A stretch of DNA of 64,000 nt, taken from assembly GCF_024679245.1 (NCBI RefSeq), contig NC_090174.1, positions 20,992,024 through 21,056,023 of the forward strand. Direction: 5' to 3'. Origin of the DNA: Pseudorasbora parva (taxonomy: Eukaryota; Chordata; Actinopteri; Cypriniformes; Gobionidae). The position numbers were made by a program, and so were the translations under genes. The notes below the pieces were generated by a model. That model had not been told where the DNA came from, searched no databases, and was given only the letters and a program-made list of their open reading frames with translations. This document shows, in pieces, positions 34,238 to 55,543 of this stretch (position 1 is its first letter; the number at the start of each line of letters is the position of its first letter).

Positions 34238-36540
34238 AATGTATTTAGTTTCTTCTTTTTCTTTCGGCTGTTCCCTTCAGGGGTCACCACAGCGAATCAT
34301 CTGCCTCCATCTATTCCTATCCTCTGTATCCTCTTCTCTAAGACCTTCATGTCCTCCTTCACTACATCCATAAACCTCCTCTTTGGTCTTCCTCTTGACC
34401 TCCTGCCTGGCAGCTCTAACCTCAGCATCCTTTCACCGATATATTCACTCTCCCTCCTCTGAACATGTCCAAACCATCTCAACCTGGCCTCTCTAACTTT
34501 GTCTCCAAAACACATGTGCTGTCCCTCTGATGTACTCATTCCTGATCCTATCCATCCTCATCACTCCCAAAGAGAACCTCAACATCTTCAGCTCTATTAC
34601 CTCTAGCTCTTCCTCCTGTCTTTTTCTCAGTGCAACTGTCTCCAAACCATACAACAACGCTGGTCTCACTACTGTCCTGTACACCTTTCCTTTCATTCTT
34701 GCTGGTACACTTTTATCACACAACAGACCTCACACTTTTCTCCACCCATTCCAACCTGCCTGCACACACTTCTTCACTTCTTTTCCACACTCCCCATTGC
34801 TCTGGACTGTTGAACTTAATTACTTAAAATCCTGCACCTTCTTTACCTCTTCTCCCTGTAACCTCACTGTTCCACTTGGTTCTCTCATTCACACACACAT
34901 GTCTTCTGTCTTGCTGCGACTAACCTTCATTCCTCTCCTCTCCAGAGCAAACCTCCACCTCTCTAGACTTTCCTCCACCTGCTCCCTGCTCTCACTACAT
35001 ATCACAATGTCATCTGCAAACATCATAGTCCATGGAGATTCCTGTCTGACCTCTCTGTCAGCCTGTCCATCACCACCGCAAGCAAGAAGGGGCTCAAACC
35101 TTTTTGAACAACATAGTTAAAAACTCTACAGCCATTTCTCCTAGACAATTCCATACCTCCACTGGAATGACATCAGGACTACCTTTCCTCTCTTCATTCT
35201 CTTCAAAGCTCTCCTAACTTCACCCTTGCTAATACTTTTTACTCCCTGGTGAACAATATTTGCGTCTACAACTCTTCTCTCCCTGTCATTTTCTGCATTC
35301 ATCAGTTCCTCAAATTACTCCTTCCATCTTTCACTCACTCTCCTGTCACCAGTCAAAACATTTCCATCTCTATCTTGAATCACTCTAACCTGCTGCACAT
35401 CCTTTCCATCTCTATCCCTCGGCCTCACCACCAACCGATACAAATCCTCTCACCTTCCTTACTATCTAACATTGCAAACATGTCCTCATATGCTTTCTGT
35501 CTGGCCTTTGCCACCTCTATCTTAACCTGATGCTTCATCACCCTATGTCTACTTTCCTCCATCCTCTCACTGTCCCACTTCTTCCTAGCTAACCTCTTCC
35601 TCTAGATACTCTCCTGGACTTCCTCATTCCACCACCAAGTCTCCTTGTCTTCTTTCCGCCTTCGAGATGACAAACCTAGAACCTTTCTACCTGTTTCCCT
35701 GATCACCTTGGCTGTAGTAATCCAGTCGTCTGGAAACCCTTCTTGGCCACCTAAAGCTCGTCTCAACTTCTCCCTGAAAACCACACAGCACTCTTCCTTT
35801 TCCAACTTCCACCACTTTGTCTTCTGCTCTGCCTTTACTCTCTTCATCTTCCTCACCACCAGAGTCATCTTACACAGCACCATCCTATACTGTCTAGCTA
35901 CACTCTCACCTACCACTACTACAATCTCTAATTTCCATCAGATTACAGCATCTACATAAGATATAGTCCACTTGTGTGCTCCTGCCACCACTCTTATATG
36001 TCACCCTGTGTTCCTGCATCTTCTGAATGCATGTGTTCACCACAGCCATCTCCCTACTTTTAGCAACCTCTGTCCTTCTGGGTTCCTTTCCTGAAGACTA
36101 AACCTGCCCATTACTTCCTTGTCCCCACTATTCCCCTCCCCAACATGCCCATTCAAATCTGCCCCTATCACTACCCACTCACCTCTGGGAACAGTCTGCA
36201 TCACTTCCTCCAACTCACTCCGGAATCTTTTTCGTCTTGCTTACAACCTACTTGTGGAGCATAGGCACTAACAACATTCAACATCACACCTTCAATGTCC
36301 AGCTTCAGACTCATCAACCTATCTGACACTCTCTTTACCTCCAGAACTTTCTTCACAAACTCCTCCTTCAGGATCATGCCAACTCCATTTTTCTTCCTGT
36401 CCACAGAATTATAAAACAGTTTAAACCCTTGCACCAATGCTTCTGGCCTTGCTCCCTTTCAACCTGCTCTCTTGGACACACAGAATGTCAACTTTCCTAC
36501 CAACATTCAAAGTCCCGACTTTCAGTGCAGTTCTGTCCAG
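34238..36540 (-). mobile_element. RTE-type LINE, degenerate
   Basis: Minus-strand fragments run in the expected order. An endonuclease part (36437-36201) contains VVSAYAPQVG. A central linker (35916-35602) contains WWWNEEVQ. The RT end (34723-34493) contains RPALLYGLETVAL and RIRNEYIRGTA, and the C-terminus (34539-34297) contains KVREARLRWFGHVQRRESEY. The 3' end near 34258-34300 has the word CGCTGTGGTGACCCC (minus strand), which I recall at RTE/Rex3-type 3' ends in fish. Many frame changes and stops; the 5' part is missing. The RT active-site box was not found in an open frame. Confidence 0.82.
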
Positions 36541-36544
36541 TTCT

Positions 36545-36764
36545 GTCACTGGGGCAGTACCCTAACGTACAAAAGTGAAAAGGTACATCTTTAAACCTTA
36601 CTCACCCCTAAATGGTGCATATTAGTACTTTAAAAGGTACATATCAGCACTTTAAGTAGTACCAAAGTACCTGCAAAGTAGTACCTTAAAGGTACATAGT
36701 AGAACCTTAAAGGTACATATTAGTACCTTTTCGGTTTTGTACCTTAGGGTACTGCTCCAGTGAC
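36545..36764. mobile_element. Small inverted-repeat element with GTAC-rich interior
   Basis: Ends GTCACTGGGGCAGTACCCTAA and the near-exact inverse (36744-36764). The interior repeats 'aaaggtacatat' several times on both strands, so the whole can fold back on itself. No coding capacity. It abuts the LINE relic. Confidence 0.75.
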
Positions 36765-36879
36765 AGAAATGTGCCTTTTTTTCTGACAGTGTATAGGGGG
36801 GCACTAATCAAATGTCAGTTTGTGACCATCTTGTTTCAGGGTGTTGGAACATACTGGTCCATAATACGTCTATTTTTTA

Positions 36880-38171
36880 CAGTTTTTTTTTTTTCAACTG
36901 CTTACACACAAAAGCATTATTTGTCACACAATTTCTGAAACCTGACACTCAAACACCAGAACCACACATCAAATCTGCAAAACCTTACATAAAACCTAAA
37001 CACTAATTCTCCGCCTTCAACTCAGTTTTCAATTTCATGAAATACTTTTTTTCAAAACACAACACATAATTCTCTATGTAACACACAACAATCTAAGAGG
37101 AAGTATTTTGATTTCCTTTTCCAAACACAACCAATCAAAATGCTACACTAATTCATCAGTGCCTCACACAAACTCCCCACATGTGCAAACACTCATTGCT
37201 TTAATACCAACCAATCATGGCTTTGTAATAGGCAACATGTCAAGTTACAGGTTTTGAACAATGAATGCAAGTGATGGAAACAGAAACGGGAGTTGGACAC
37301 ACACACACACCCTTTGTGTTTCCATGTTTTATGGGGACTTTCCATAGGCGTAATGTTTTTTTATACTGTACAAACTGTATATTCTATACACTGCCCCTGC
37401 CTCTAAACCTACCCATCACAGGAAACATGCATTTTTACATTTTCAAAAAAACATAATTTAATATGTTTATAAATCCATTTACATTGTGGGGACTGCTGGC
37501 TGGTGATCGCAGGTTTGTATTACGTTGTGGGGACATTTGGTCCCCACAACATAATACAGTTTTTTCCAACTGCTTACACGTGTTTTCAAAACTCTCATTT
37601 TTTCAAAACTCTACACACAAGTCTTTTCAAAACTGCACACACAAAATGCAAAATGTATCTCCTTTAAAATAACACTGCATTAAAAATGCCATAATCACAT
37701 GTCAGAATGAAGCATTTCTATCAAATGGCAAACACTTCTTTCATAATAGTACATTTTTTGGATATACCGTGTAAACACTGTTGTTCTAAATCTAAAGCTC
37801 TTTGGTCTTTCACATAGGCTTATATGTACATTTCAATATAACGGTGAAAGTCATCTGATGAGAGGGCCAAGCATTACTGTTGTATACAGTAGGAGTTTTT
37901 GTGAAGCACTGATAATTAGTGTATCATTTTGACTGGTTGTGTTTGGAAAAGGAAATCAAGATAATCCCTCTTAGATTTTTATGTGTTACATAGAGAATTG
38001 TGTCTTGTGTTTTGAAAAAAGTGTTTTATGTAATTGAAAACTGAGTTGGAGGCAGAGAATTAGTGTAAGGTTTTGCAGATTTGATGTGTGGTTCTGGTGT
38101 TTGAGTGTCAGGTTTCAGAAATTGTGTGAAAAGTAATGATTTTGTGTGTAAGCAGTTGGGAAAAAAAACTG
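36880..38171. mobile_element. TA-flanked DNA element with ~270-bp inverted ends
   Basis: TA at 36878-36879 and 38172-38173. Ends CAGTTTTTTTT and its inverse are followed by CAACTGCTTACACACAAAA. The arms (to about 37165 and from about 37905) are inverted copies, e.g. AACCACACATCAAATCTGCA. A TA target fits the Tc1/mariner superfamily. The middle holds a dispersed-repeat copy (37310-37475) and another internal copy of the end sequence near 37557-37580, so it is composite. No transposase. Confidence 0.75.
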
Positions 38172-38209
38172 TATAAACAAGTATACACACACACGGTTGT
38201 TTTTGTGAA

Positions 38210-38470
38210 ATGTGGGGACAATCCATAGGCGTAATGGTTTAAAATACTGTACAAACTGTATTTACTATCCCCTTACACTGCCCCTACCCCTAAACCCATC
38301 ACAGGAAACATTCTGCATTTTTACTTTCTCAAAAAAAACTCATCCTGTATGATATAAGCATTTTGAAATATGGGGAGATGGCCAATGTCCTCATATTTCA
38401 CCCTCTCCTTGTAATACCTATGTCATACCCATGTCCTTATATACATTTGAGTCCTCATATTTCACAAAAA
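38210..38470. repeat. Copy of the (CA)n-associated dispersed repeat
   Basis: Shares 'cataggcgtaatgg', 'cacaggaaac' and 'caccctctccttgtaat' with 3630-4708. Confidence 0.75.
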
Positions 38471-38935
38471 ATGCTCCCGCACACTTGTTTTTTTACTGTA
38501 TTCTGAAGGATATACTTTTGGTGGTTTTGTATGCTACTGTATACATGTTTGGCCTAATAAATGAACTCAAAACACAGAACACAGCAGACAGAGGCCTGTT
38601 GCATGAAGCTAGCTGAACAAACTCTGAGTTTCAGAGAAGGTTTAGAGTTGACAAATCCAGATAAATAGCTGTGTAGTGTAAGTAACCATGGTGATAAACA
38701 CGGATAAAAACCAATCCACCTTCTTAAGCCAGAAAAACCAGAGTTTGCTCAAACTAATCTCGAACTTACCTGGGTAACAACTGAAACCAGCTTTTAGCAA
38801 CAGGCCACTTATACATGTAACAATGATGATGTTTGCCAACATTCACAAACACTGAGATATGAGAGGTAATGCAATGACATAAAGCTGTGTAGCAAATATA
38901 TTTTCTAATAGTCTCTTTCTCTTGGTTTTTTACAG

Positions 38936-48138
<9,203 letters not shown>

Positions 48139-48749
48139 ATGTGTGCTTTGTTTGCTAATCTCACAATTTGATATATTTGTGACAGCAGTAAAATGCCTTA
48201 TCATTGAGTTTTATGATTGGTGGAGATAATATCTCAGGTTATAAAGGTGAGTAATTAAATGAGTGAGCAGAAAAATTATTTAATATCAAGCATGAGTGAA
48301 ACCCTCAATTACCTTAGATGGGTCTCTGGGAAGGTTTTATTTACAGACTATTGCTAAGTTATTTGCACACTTATTTAAAATGCCTTGTTATGGACATTTA
48401 CTAATGGACAGTCCCTCTGCAGCAATCTGGAGTTACAAGCATTGGTCAATGTCACTTTAATAAAAGGAGATATTAGTACTCCATTCTAAGGTATAAACTG
48501 CAGGCCTTTAGCTTTAATCCCAGATCACAATAGTACAGCCTTTAGGTTCAACATCTTTATGTCAGCACTAGCTAATATGCTTATAAGCTAACATAACTAG
48601 TCATGATGTTTGACAAAGAACAAAACTTTTAAGCATAAAATTGTGTGAAAATATATAAAGCTGTTCTTTCTTAAAAAGTTGAGGTTCATACAAATTATGT
48701 GAGCAAATTTTCTGAGACAATATTTTAGTAATTTTAATTGTGTGATTGT
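48139..48749. other. Putative 3' untranslated and flanking DNA of the kelch gene
   Basis: No exon. Possible poly(A) signals such as ATAAAA (48630) occur but none is decisive. Confidence 0.4.
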
Positions 48750-49275
48750 GGTATTTTTGGGATTTCAAATCAGAATTCTCGAAGTGTAGTTTGGCATAAT
48801 CTTTCCTTATTAATTCTTAAAATAATAAAAGCAATGAATTAGCATGTTATCAGTCTAATTAAAAATCAGTGTGTAACTTATAGTATAGTAACTTATAATA
48901 TAGTAACTTATTTTGTTGTCATGTGACACATTTAAACCCTTACGACTGTGTGTCAAGGAAGAAAAAAGATTGTTTAGGACTGTTTATACACATTCTTGCA
49001 TTCAATGTCCAAGATAGTATTTCCATACATTTTATTTGATGGTTACACCACTCAACATTCTTCAAATACATTTTTGTTATAAACATTGCTCAAAAATATA
49101 AAACCAACATCAATACAAAGATTATGTTTCTATTAAATCTGTGCCTGTCTTTAAAACTAGATTTGTATAAGATTTCTCTGAAGACTTATTTATTGAACCT
49201 TGTAAGGATGTGATTATTGGCTCCTTTGTTTTACCATATCTGTTTAATAATGAAAATAAAGGATATTGTTTTGTC
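48750..49275. repeat. Tandemly duplicated block, copy 1
   Basis: Shares with copy 2 (49360-49885) in the same order: 'gtagtttggcataat', 'tccttattaattctta', 'gactgtgtgtcaaggaaga', 'cctgtctttaaaactagatt' and 'ggctcctttg/t'. Confidence 0.85.
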
Positions 49276-49595
49276 TTTGAATTTATATTATTCATTTTAC
49301 ATGCAAACACATTTTCAGTAAATGTCTTTTCAGTTTCTGAATTAAAATTAATTTTGATATTTTGGGGATTTTTGGGATCCCAGAGACTGAAATTCTTAAA
49401 ATGTAATTCTAGAAATCCTATGCATGTAGTTTGGCATAATGTTTCCTTATTAATTCTTATAATAATAAAAGCAACAACTTAGCATGGTTAGTCTAATTCA
49501 AAATCAGTGTGAAGTAACTAATATATTCATGAAGACATTTTGTTTTCATGTGACACACTCTGAACCCATTTAAGCCCTTCTGACTGTGTGTCAAG

Positions 49596-49670
49596 GAAGA
49601 AGAAGAAGAAGAAGAAGAAGAAGAAGAAGAAGAAGAAGAAGAAGAAGAAGAAGAAGAAGAAGAAGAAGAA
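49596..49670. repeat. (GAA)n triplet repeat
   Basis: About 25 GAA units. Confidence 0.96.

Positions 49671-49738
<68 letters not shown>
49671..49738. repeat. (AAT)n triplet repeat
   Basis: About 22 AAT units directly following the GAA tract. Confidence 0.96.
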
Positions 49739-49739
<1 letters not shown>

Positions 49740-50099
49740 TTGCTCACTATATTAACACTACTTTTATCTTTGCCTGTCTTTAAAACTAGATTTGTCTTGA
49801 ACATTGTAAGGATTTTATTATTGGCTCCTTTTTATTACCTTATCAGTTTTGGATTGAAAATAAAGGAACATTGTGTTCTTTTTTATTACATGAATTCTTA
49901 CTGGGTGTTATGAAATGCTTAGTTAATCTTTGGTTGATGGGATATGGTAATTTAAATATATTTTCCTATTAATGTTACAAAAAAAAAAAAAACACTTTAA
50001 TTGTGCTTGAATTATTTTATGGGAAGAATTGGTGCTTTTGTATATAGCTACAATTAAACCAGCTAATGAAATAATCGCATCTAAAAGTTAATGGCTTAT

Positions 50100-50801
50100 A
50101 GGGCTAGATTTTGATTGGTTAGCAGCTCGTTGTAAGAATGCACATCGCGTGAAATGATTGACGTCGACGCGAATGTCTGTGGTGTATACGGTAGTTTATT
50201 TGATTAGGATTGCACGCGCCTAGTTGTCTCTTTAGTCGTGCCTGTGTTGCAGAGGATTCCATGTGGTCCAGGAGATGGCGATGTACGCTTTGAAGGAGAG
50301 AGAAGAGAGGCTGTACGGATGACTTAGTGGCTTAACAGATGCAGAGGTGACAGCGTCTCGAATATTTCCCTGCTGCTCTACATCTCGCCTGACGCGCAGC
50401 AGTTTGCCGTTTTCTTCTCGTGAATCAAGGCTTTGGGCTCGCTGGACGCAGAGACAATCTGAACACGTGAACTTCTGGATGGTTGTGTGATGAGGACAAC
50501 GTTTTAATTTGCTTAAAATAACAAACCAACAGCATAAGCATCTCATAAATGCAAAGTTGAATCTCACGCGGCAAGAAACAGAGATAAGAAACAGAGATGC
50601 TGACGGCATTGGGAATTTCGCCCAGTGGTGGTCGTTTGTAAGAGGAGGGTTTATTCAGGGTCGTTATACGCCCCTTTAACGCAAGTTTCCATGGAGGACG
50701 GATCTATCAGGAGGACATTATCATCGGAAGTCCTTCACGGACACTTCACATTGGCTTTTGTTAAAAATGTGCGGCGTTTGGGTCGCCAGTAACACGGTAC
50801 A
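50100..50801 (+). promoter_or_regulatory. kcnt1: Promoter and 5' untranslated region of kcnt1
   Basis: GC- and CpG-richer than the surroundings, particularly 50140-50460 and 50590-50800, and directly upstream of the first coding exon. No TATA box is convincing; the transcription start cannot be fixed from sequence alone. The minus-strand open frame at 50232-50609 lies here and is taken as a chance frame. Confidence 0.5.
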
Positions 50802-50832
50802 ATGATGGGACCGCGCAGCCAGTCTCAGGCAG
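50802..50832 (+). CDS. kcnt1: kcnt1 coding exon 1
   Basis: Starts at a double ATG (50802-50807) and reads MMGPRSQSQA plus one base, ending at the donor GTGAGG. The phase fits exon 2. Either Met could start the protein. Confidence 0.65.
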
Positions 50833-52315
50833 GTGAGGACATCATGTCATGTCACGGATGACTGATTCGTGTTTTATTGCTGTGTGTTTAGTACTTTTTA
50901 CATTTATCGTATTGTTTTGTGAAGATTGCCTTTGGGCAAAATACTTGCTTGTGAAAAGAATTGTTATTTTTTTGAAAACCTATTTTGAGGGGAAAAAAAG
51001 CAAACAACACCATACAAAGTAAATGTAGCTGTTACTATCAAACAGAGCTGGACAAATATTGAATTTATTACCAATACCAATACAAATAGTGATGATGGTG
51101 ATGATTTTGTGTAGGTGTATGATATAACGAATCGATGTGTCATTGTTTAAAGTCTTTATTTGTTAGTTTAATATGTTGTTAGCTGAAAGGTAAAGCTGGA
51201 CAGATATTGAATTTAATTATAAAAAATTTTACCAATAATACCAGTACAGATAATTATTATTGATAATGATTAAGATGATACAACTGTTATTTGTTTTTGA
51301 GTTGTGTAATTTATAATTTAATGAGCTATGCCTGTCTCATCTTAGGATAAATGGCTGTTATATAAATGTTGAATAACTGTCCAAACGTATTCTTTATAGC
51401 CCCACCAAATTATGCTTTTTATTTTTGGACTTGATGGTAAACAACCTGTAACCAATTAATTGTGCATATCGCTAACAAATATTGAACTGTTTTTTAAAAG
51501 TTACTTTAATATATGTGTGATTTGTAATGCCCTCTATTATTTTTTTTCAGTTGTTTATTTATAAAACCAATTAGTTAAGATGTTACCATATGAGTAATAA
51601 GTACATAATAACATTTTTAGGTTGCCTGTCAAAACATTTGTGCTGTGTCTGCAAGGGCACACAAATGCAATTGTGTGTGTGTGTGTGTGTGTGCGTGTGT
51701 GTGTGTGTGTGAGAGATTTTTTTCCCCCTTAGGAATACCAATTTTTTTATATCCTCAGCACAGTCCTATTTATTAGCGTCTGAGCACTTCTACAACCCTT
51801 GAGCAAAGGCACATTTTAGTCTGAGTTTTATGCACTGTACTTCATTGTACCCCTTGGCCAACCAAATCACCCTCCACCCACTCATCAGCGATTTGCACAC
51901 TAATGCAGTCGCTCACTACTGTCATTACACACTCATGTGTGTCCCTGTGAGTGCTAATAGAAACCACACAGGGAACATTCTAGATGATAGTTTTCACAGT
52001 GTACAAAATGTGACAAGAATGACATAAAAGGTGAAAATCAGTGCATAGATTATAGTTCCTCAAGGGTATAATTACGGTCAGGGAGACTGGTGAACTATCC
52101 GTGAAAGATGTCTTGTTATTGAATAACTGTTAGATAGAGACTGTTAAAGCATTCCAACTTAGAAGTTATTCATACAGTTACAGGACTCATAAAGCCTAAA
52201 GTAATGTATATTTGCTGTAACCCTGCATTAGCCTACAGCATGGATTAGATGTGTGTTTATGTATGTGACTATTACATTTAGCAGTAATCCTTCCTATTTC
52301 TCTCCATATTGTCAG
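50833..52315. other. kcnt1 intron 1
   Basis: Non-coding, AT-rich, with a short repeated 'gctggacaatattgaattta'-type word pair at 51047 and 51196 (small local duplication) and a (TG)n tract at 51675-51711. Confidence 0.5.
51675..51711. repeat. (TG)n microsatellite
   Basis: About 18 TG repeats with one GCG variant. Confidence 0.93.
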
Positions 52316-52361
52316 AGCCAAGCATGACTCCGCCACGATGCCCATCCTCTGCTGCTGACAG
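52316..52361 (+). CDS. kcnt1: kcnt1 coding exon 2
   Basis: 46 bases between TATTGTCAG and GTAAAC. Reads EPSMTPPRCPSSAAD and joins in phase to exons 1 and 3. This N-terminal segment is variable between KCNT1 isoforms. Confidence 0.7.
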
Positions 52362-52506
52362 GTAAACATGCTAAACATTGTGTCCACACTCTTAGAAATG
52401 CCTAGTTGTAGTCCTGACCGACACTATTATTGAATAAAACATTATGTGTATGCATGCATAATGTATGTTGCATGATTGTATTTACAATTGACGTCTGTTT
52501 CTTTAG

Positions 52507-52674
52507 GTTGCCTACGGAGACTGTTCAGAGGAATAACAGCAGTAATACTGGTGTTATTCTGGACATTTCCACCCTGAAAATGGCCGATGTGGACTCTGAG
52601 GTTCCACCTCTACCTCCACGATACCGCTTTAGAGATCTGCTGCTCGGGGATCAGTCGTTTCAGAATGATGACAG
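52507..52674 (+). CDS. kcnt1: kcnt1 coding exon 3 (cytoplasmic N-terminus of Slack channel)
   Basis: 168 bases between TTTCTTTAG and GTAACT. Encodes a variable stretch, then KMADVDSEV and [14 protein letters not shown] followed by QSFQNDDR, a block strongly conserved at the cytoplasmic N-terminus of KCNT1/KCNT2 just before the first membrane segment. KCNT1 (Slack, KNa1.1) is a sodium-activated potassium channel of neurons that sets slow after-hyperpolarisation. The SFQNDDR ending resembles KCNT1 more than KCNT2 (recalled as GWQNDDR), and the extended N-terminus resembles the long KCNT1 isoform. The following exon, expected to start VQVEFY, was not found before the window end, so the next intron is over 11 kb. 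Confidence 0.85.
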
Positions 52675-53436
52675 GTAACTTCATACTGTGTCCTCAGCAG
52701 GTCTTTCTCAGCAAGTGTACGTTAAGAATGCATAAAGCATTCATAAGGCCTACAAATACAGTGCACTTGTATTTTTTGCTATTGGTTTTTAATTGAGAGC
52801 TGAAAAATTAAAGGTAAGGATATTGCACCATTTTAAAATGCAGAACTGGCACTGTTGTTTAGATTCGGCATCACACTAAGATAAAAGTTTTTAGTTGAGG
52901 ACAGTTATTACCAGTCAACCATGTTTAATTTACTCTGCAAGTGTAATTGGTCATGTGATCTTAACATGTCGACCCTCATGAGGTAACCCACATTATTTTA
53001 AACAATAATTATGTATTTGTTTATGTCTTTTTTTTTTTTTTACTAAATGACTAAATGCACCTTTAAATAATACATATAATGAAATAATTTGTGGTTTAAA
53101 TTAAACTTGTTAATGGTTAATAAGTAAATACATACATAAACATTTAGATCTATTCACATCCAGCTTTTTTTTTTTGTTACCTGACATAACATTTGATGTG
53201 TGTGTGTGTGTGTGTGTGTGTGTATTGAAAAAGAGACTGTCTTTCAGATGTTGTTTCGTGATTAATTATTTCAATACCACACAAGAAAGTGTACAAACTA
53301 TTGGACAGACAAGCCAGTGTACTGGATTTAACTGGTATATAATATATCAGATATAAAATGAATCTTATCAAATTGTTTATGTAAATGTGGTGTATATGCT
53401 CTATGAATGCTATATGGACTTACAGCATATGAAATT
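52675..53436. other. kcnt1 intron, unassigned
   Basis: Non-coding; includes a (TG)n tract at 53196-53223. Confidence 0.45.
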
Positions 53437-53612
53437 AGTGTGAACTGTGCGTTTGTGTGAGAATAGCGCAAAGTGTGTGTTTACTTTGTGGACGTATATA
53501 ATGCGTGTAAACTGTGCGTTTGTGTGAGAATAGCGCAAAGTGTGTGTTTGCTTTGTGGACGTATATAATGCGTGTAAACTGTGCGTTTGTGTGAGAATAG
53601 CATGAAGTGTGT
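53437..53612. repeat. 67-bp minisatellite, ~2.6 copies
   Basis: Repeats of 'actgtgcgtttgtgtgagaa' start at 53444, 53511 and 53578, exactly 67 bases apart, with very few changes. Confidence 0.92.
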
Positions 53613-55281
53613 GTGTTGGGTTTTGAGGAGCTGTCCTTCACGGTGGTGCTGAAGTTAAATATTGGCTGAAATGCAGGGCTGAAGAAACGCTGTAAATGTT
53701 TCTTCTTCGTCTTGCTCAATGACTCAACACTTTGTGATGGATTCAAGGCCGTGACACAGTACAGTCAAGACTGCCTGGGTATATGAGAGCCATTGTGACT
53801 TATTTAAATAGCTGTGAGCTGTTGTTTCTGATCATGCGTACAGAAAAACGCAGAGGTGGAAATCAGGGAAACCTTTATGTTTTTAAGAAAACTTTATCAT
53901 CCTTGGGCTTTGAGTGGGATTTCTGTTTCTTTGAATCTTTCTTTACAATGGTTTACTCAAGAAGTACATTATTTATGCATCGTTTAGCTAACATCCGACA
54001 TCATGGCTTCTCTGAGTCTGCTGCGGTTTTCTTGGTGTATTCTTCGTTGCCACAGTATCAGTTTTCCCTCTGGTGTGTGAAATCTGCACTTTATTATCCC
54101 GCTGTGGCGCAAGCCACAAATCATTGATCTGTTTATTCGAAATCCATCTGCTCCTGTTCTTGTATTATTCCTTAATTCCGTTGCATATCTCAGCAAGTTA
54201 AAAACAGGTAGTCACATTATAAGATTCCCTGGTTTGGTTTAATTGTCTTATGATGTTTATGGTAACAGTTGCACACTATTATTTCAGCCCTCTCTGGCAG
54301 GTTGCAAGTGGTCCAGATTTCTCAGGGGAGACTGTTGACTTCAAACTTTTCCCTTTCTAAGTTTCTTTTTCAGGCCAGGCCAGGCCAGGCAAATTTAATG
54401 AGAACATTACATTATTTATCTTCACACTAAATCTTAACTGTGACTCTAGCTCTTTTAGAAATGAAGCACACAGAAACCAATATCCAGCCATGTGAGTGCT
54501 GTAATCATTCTGCTCATTCCATTGCTGATAACTTCTTTTACTAGCAGATTTTATCGCCCGATATGAGCCTGTAGCAGATATATCGGCACCAGCATATATG
54601 CAACTGATATGAATGCGCGTCAACCCGTCTCGCAGCATGCGAATATTCAGACAAAAGGTGGGGTAAGTGCTTTCTGGTAACTGTTGATATTTCATATCAC
54701 TTAAATAAACCATGCCCTTACCCCCAAAAGGGTCTCGGCCCTATTTTGATAGCTCTGCCCCATACATACATAATTTAGGCAATGACTATGGCAGAATCTG
54801 TGTGTTACTAATCCAGGTCAAATATTCAATGAAAAAGTGAATATCCATCACAAACACACAAACCGTTCTCATGAACAACTCAATGCACGAGCATGACAGT
54901 CCAACTAATAAATACAACCTGTCCTCCAAAAAATACGACTCTATAGGTTGTTTTTCAAGCACCTTATTACGACCTATATTTACGTTTTAAAGTCATGCGC
55001 CCTCTAGCTGACGTAAAAATAATGACAGTGTCATGTTACGTCTGACGTCATGAAATGACGTATGACTGTCATTAAAATGCGTATTCATTTTAATGCAGTG
55101 TGTGGACTTTTTACCACCATTTGTCATATTTCCATTTAACAAAAATATTTTTTTTAAATTTACAACTACACCCACCCCATCCCTAAACCTACCCAGTGAT
55201 TTATAGTGCACACACACTTTATGAGCATATGTGTTCCCTGGGATCGAACTCACACTTCTTTATGTAAGTGTGTTTGTCGTC
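53613..55281. other. kcnt1 intron, unassigned
   Basis: No exon. A short (GGCCA)4 run lies at 54371-54390. Around 54990-55260 the sequence is repeat-like ('ccatccctaaacctaccca'). Confidence 0.45.
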
Positions 55282-55543
55282 ATGCCATTGAAACGCTGTT
55301 ATTTTCATCCCGGAGTCAAATCACCTTTGCTAGGCCTTCTCACGGACGCTGTACGTAGAGATCAATGGCTACAGTTTATGGTTAACTCAGTTCCGGAAAA
55401 TTATAATCACAATTTAAAACTATGTGCATCACATTTTGCTGAGGACTGCTTCCTCAATCTCAATCAGTTTAATGCCGGATTCGCAGAAAGATTATTCTTA
55501 AAAGATGACGCAGTTCCCTCTTTGTTGTTTATGGACCACAACG
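55282..55543 (+). CDS. THAP-type zinc-finger exon of a Kolobok-like transposon
   Basis: From ATG 55282 an open exon runs to the donor GTAAGT at 55544. It encodes MPLKRCYF, then RDQWLQFM, then LCASHFAEDCF (the C-x2-H end of the finger) and DDAVPSLL, equivalent to the AVP box that closes a THAP domain. THAP fingers bind DNA; Kolobok and P-type transposases carry one at the N-terminus. The second zinc Cys of the usual C2CH pattern is not evident (HPG follows), so the finger may be damaged. Only this exon is seen; the transposase core was not found. Confidence 0.65.

Larger units (their letters stand above)
49360..49885. repeat. Tandemly duplicated block, copy 2, with triplet expansions
   Basis: Second copy; where copy 1 has 'aaggaagaaaaaag' this copy carries long GAA and AAT tracts. 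Confidence 0.85.

Noticed and set aside
34229..35959. Plus-strand frames of up to 196 codons rich in Leu, Ser and Pro
   Set aside because: They are antisense to the RTE LINE coding remnants.
49493..49804. Minus-strand frame with poly-Leu and poly-Ser
   Set aside because: Translation of the AAT and GAA repeats.
50232..50609. 125-codon minus-strand frame upstream of kcnt1
   Set aside because: Lies in the GC-rich 5' region, has no recognisable domain, and its hydrophobic start does not resemble a known protein; a chance frame is likelier.
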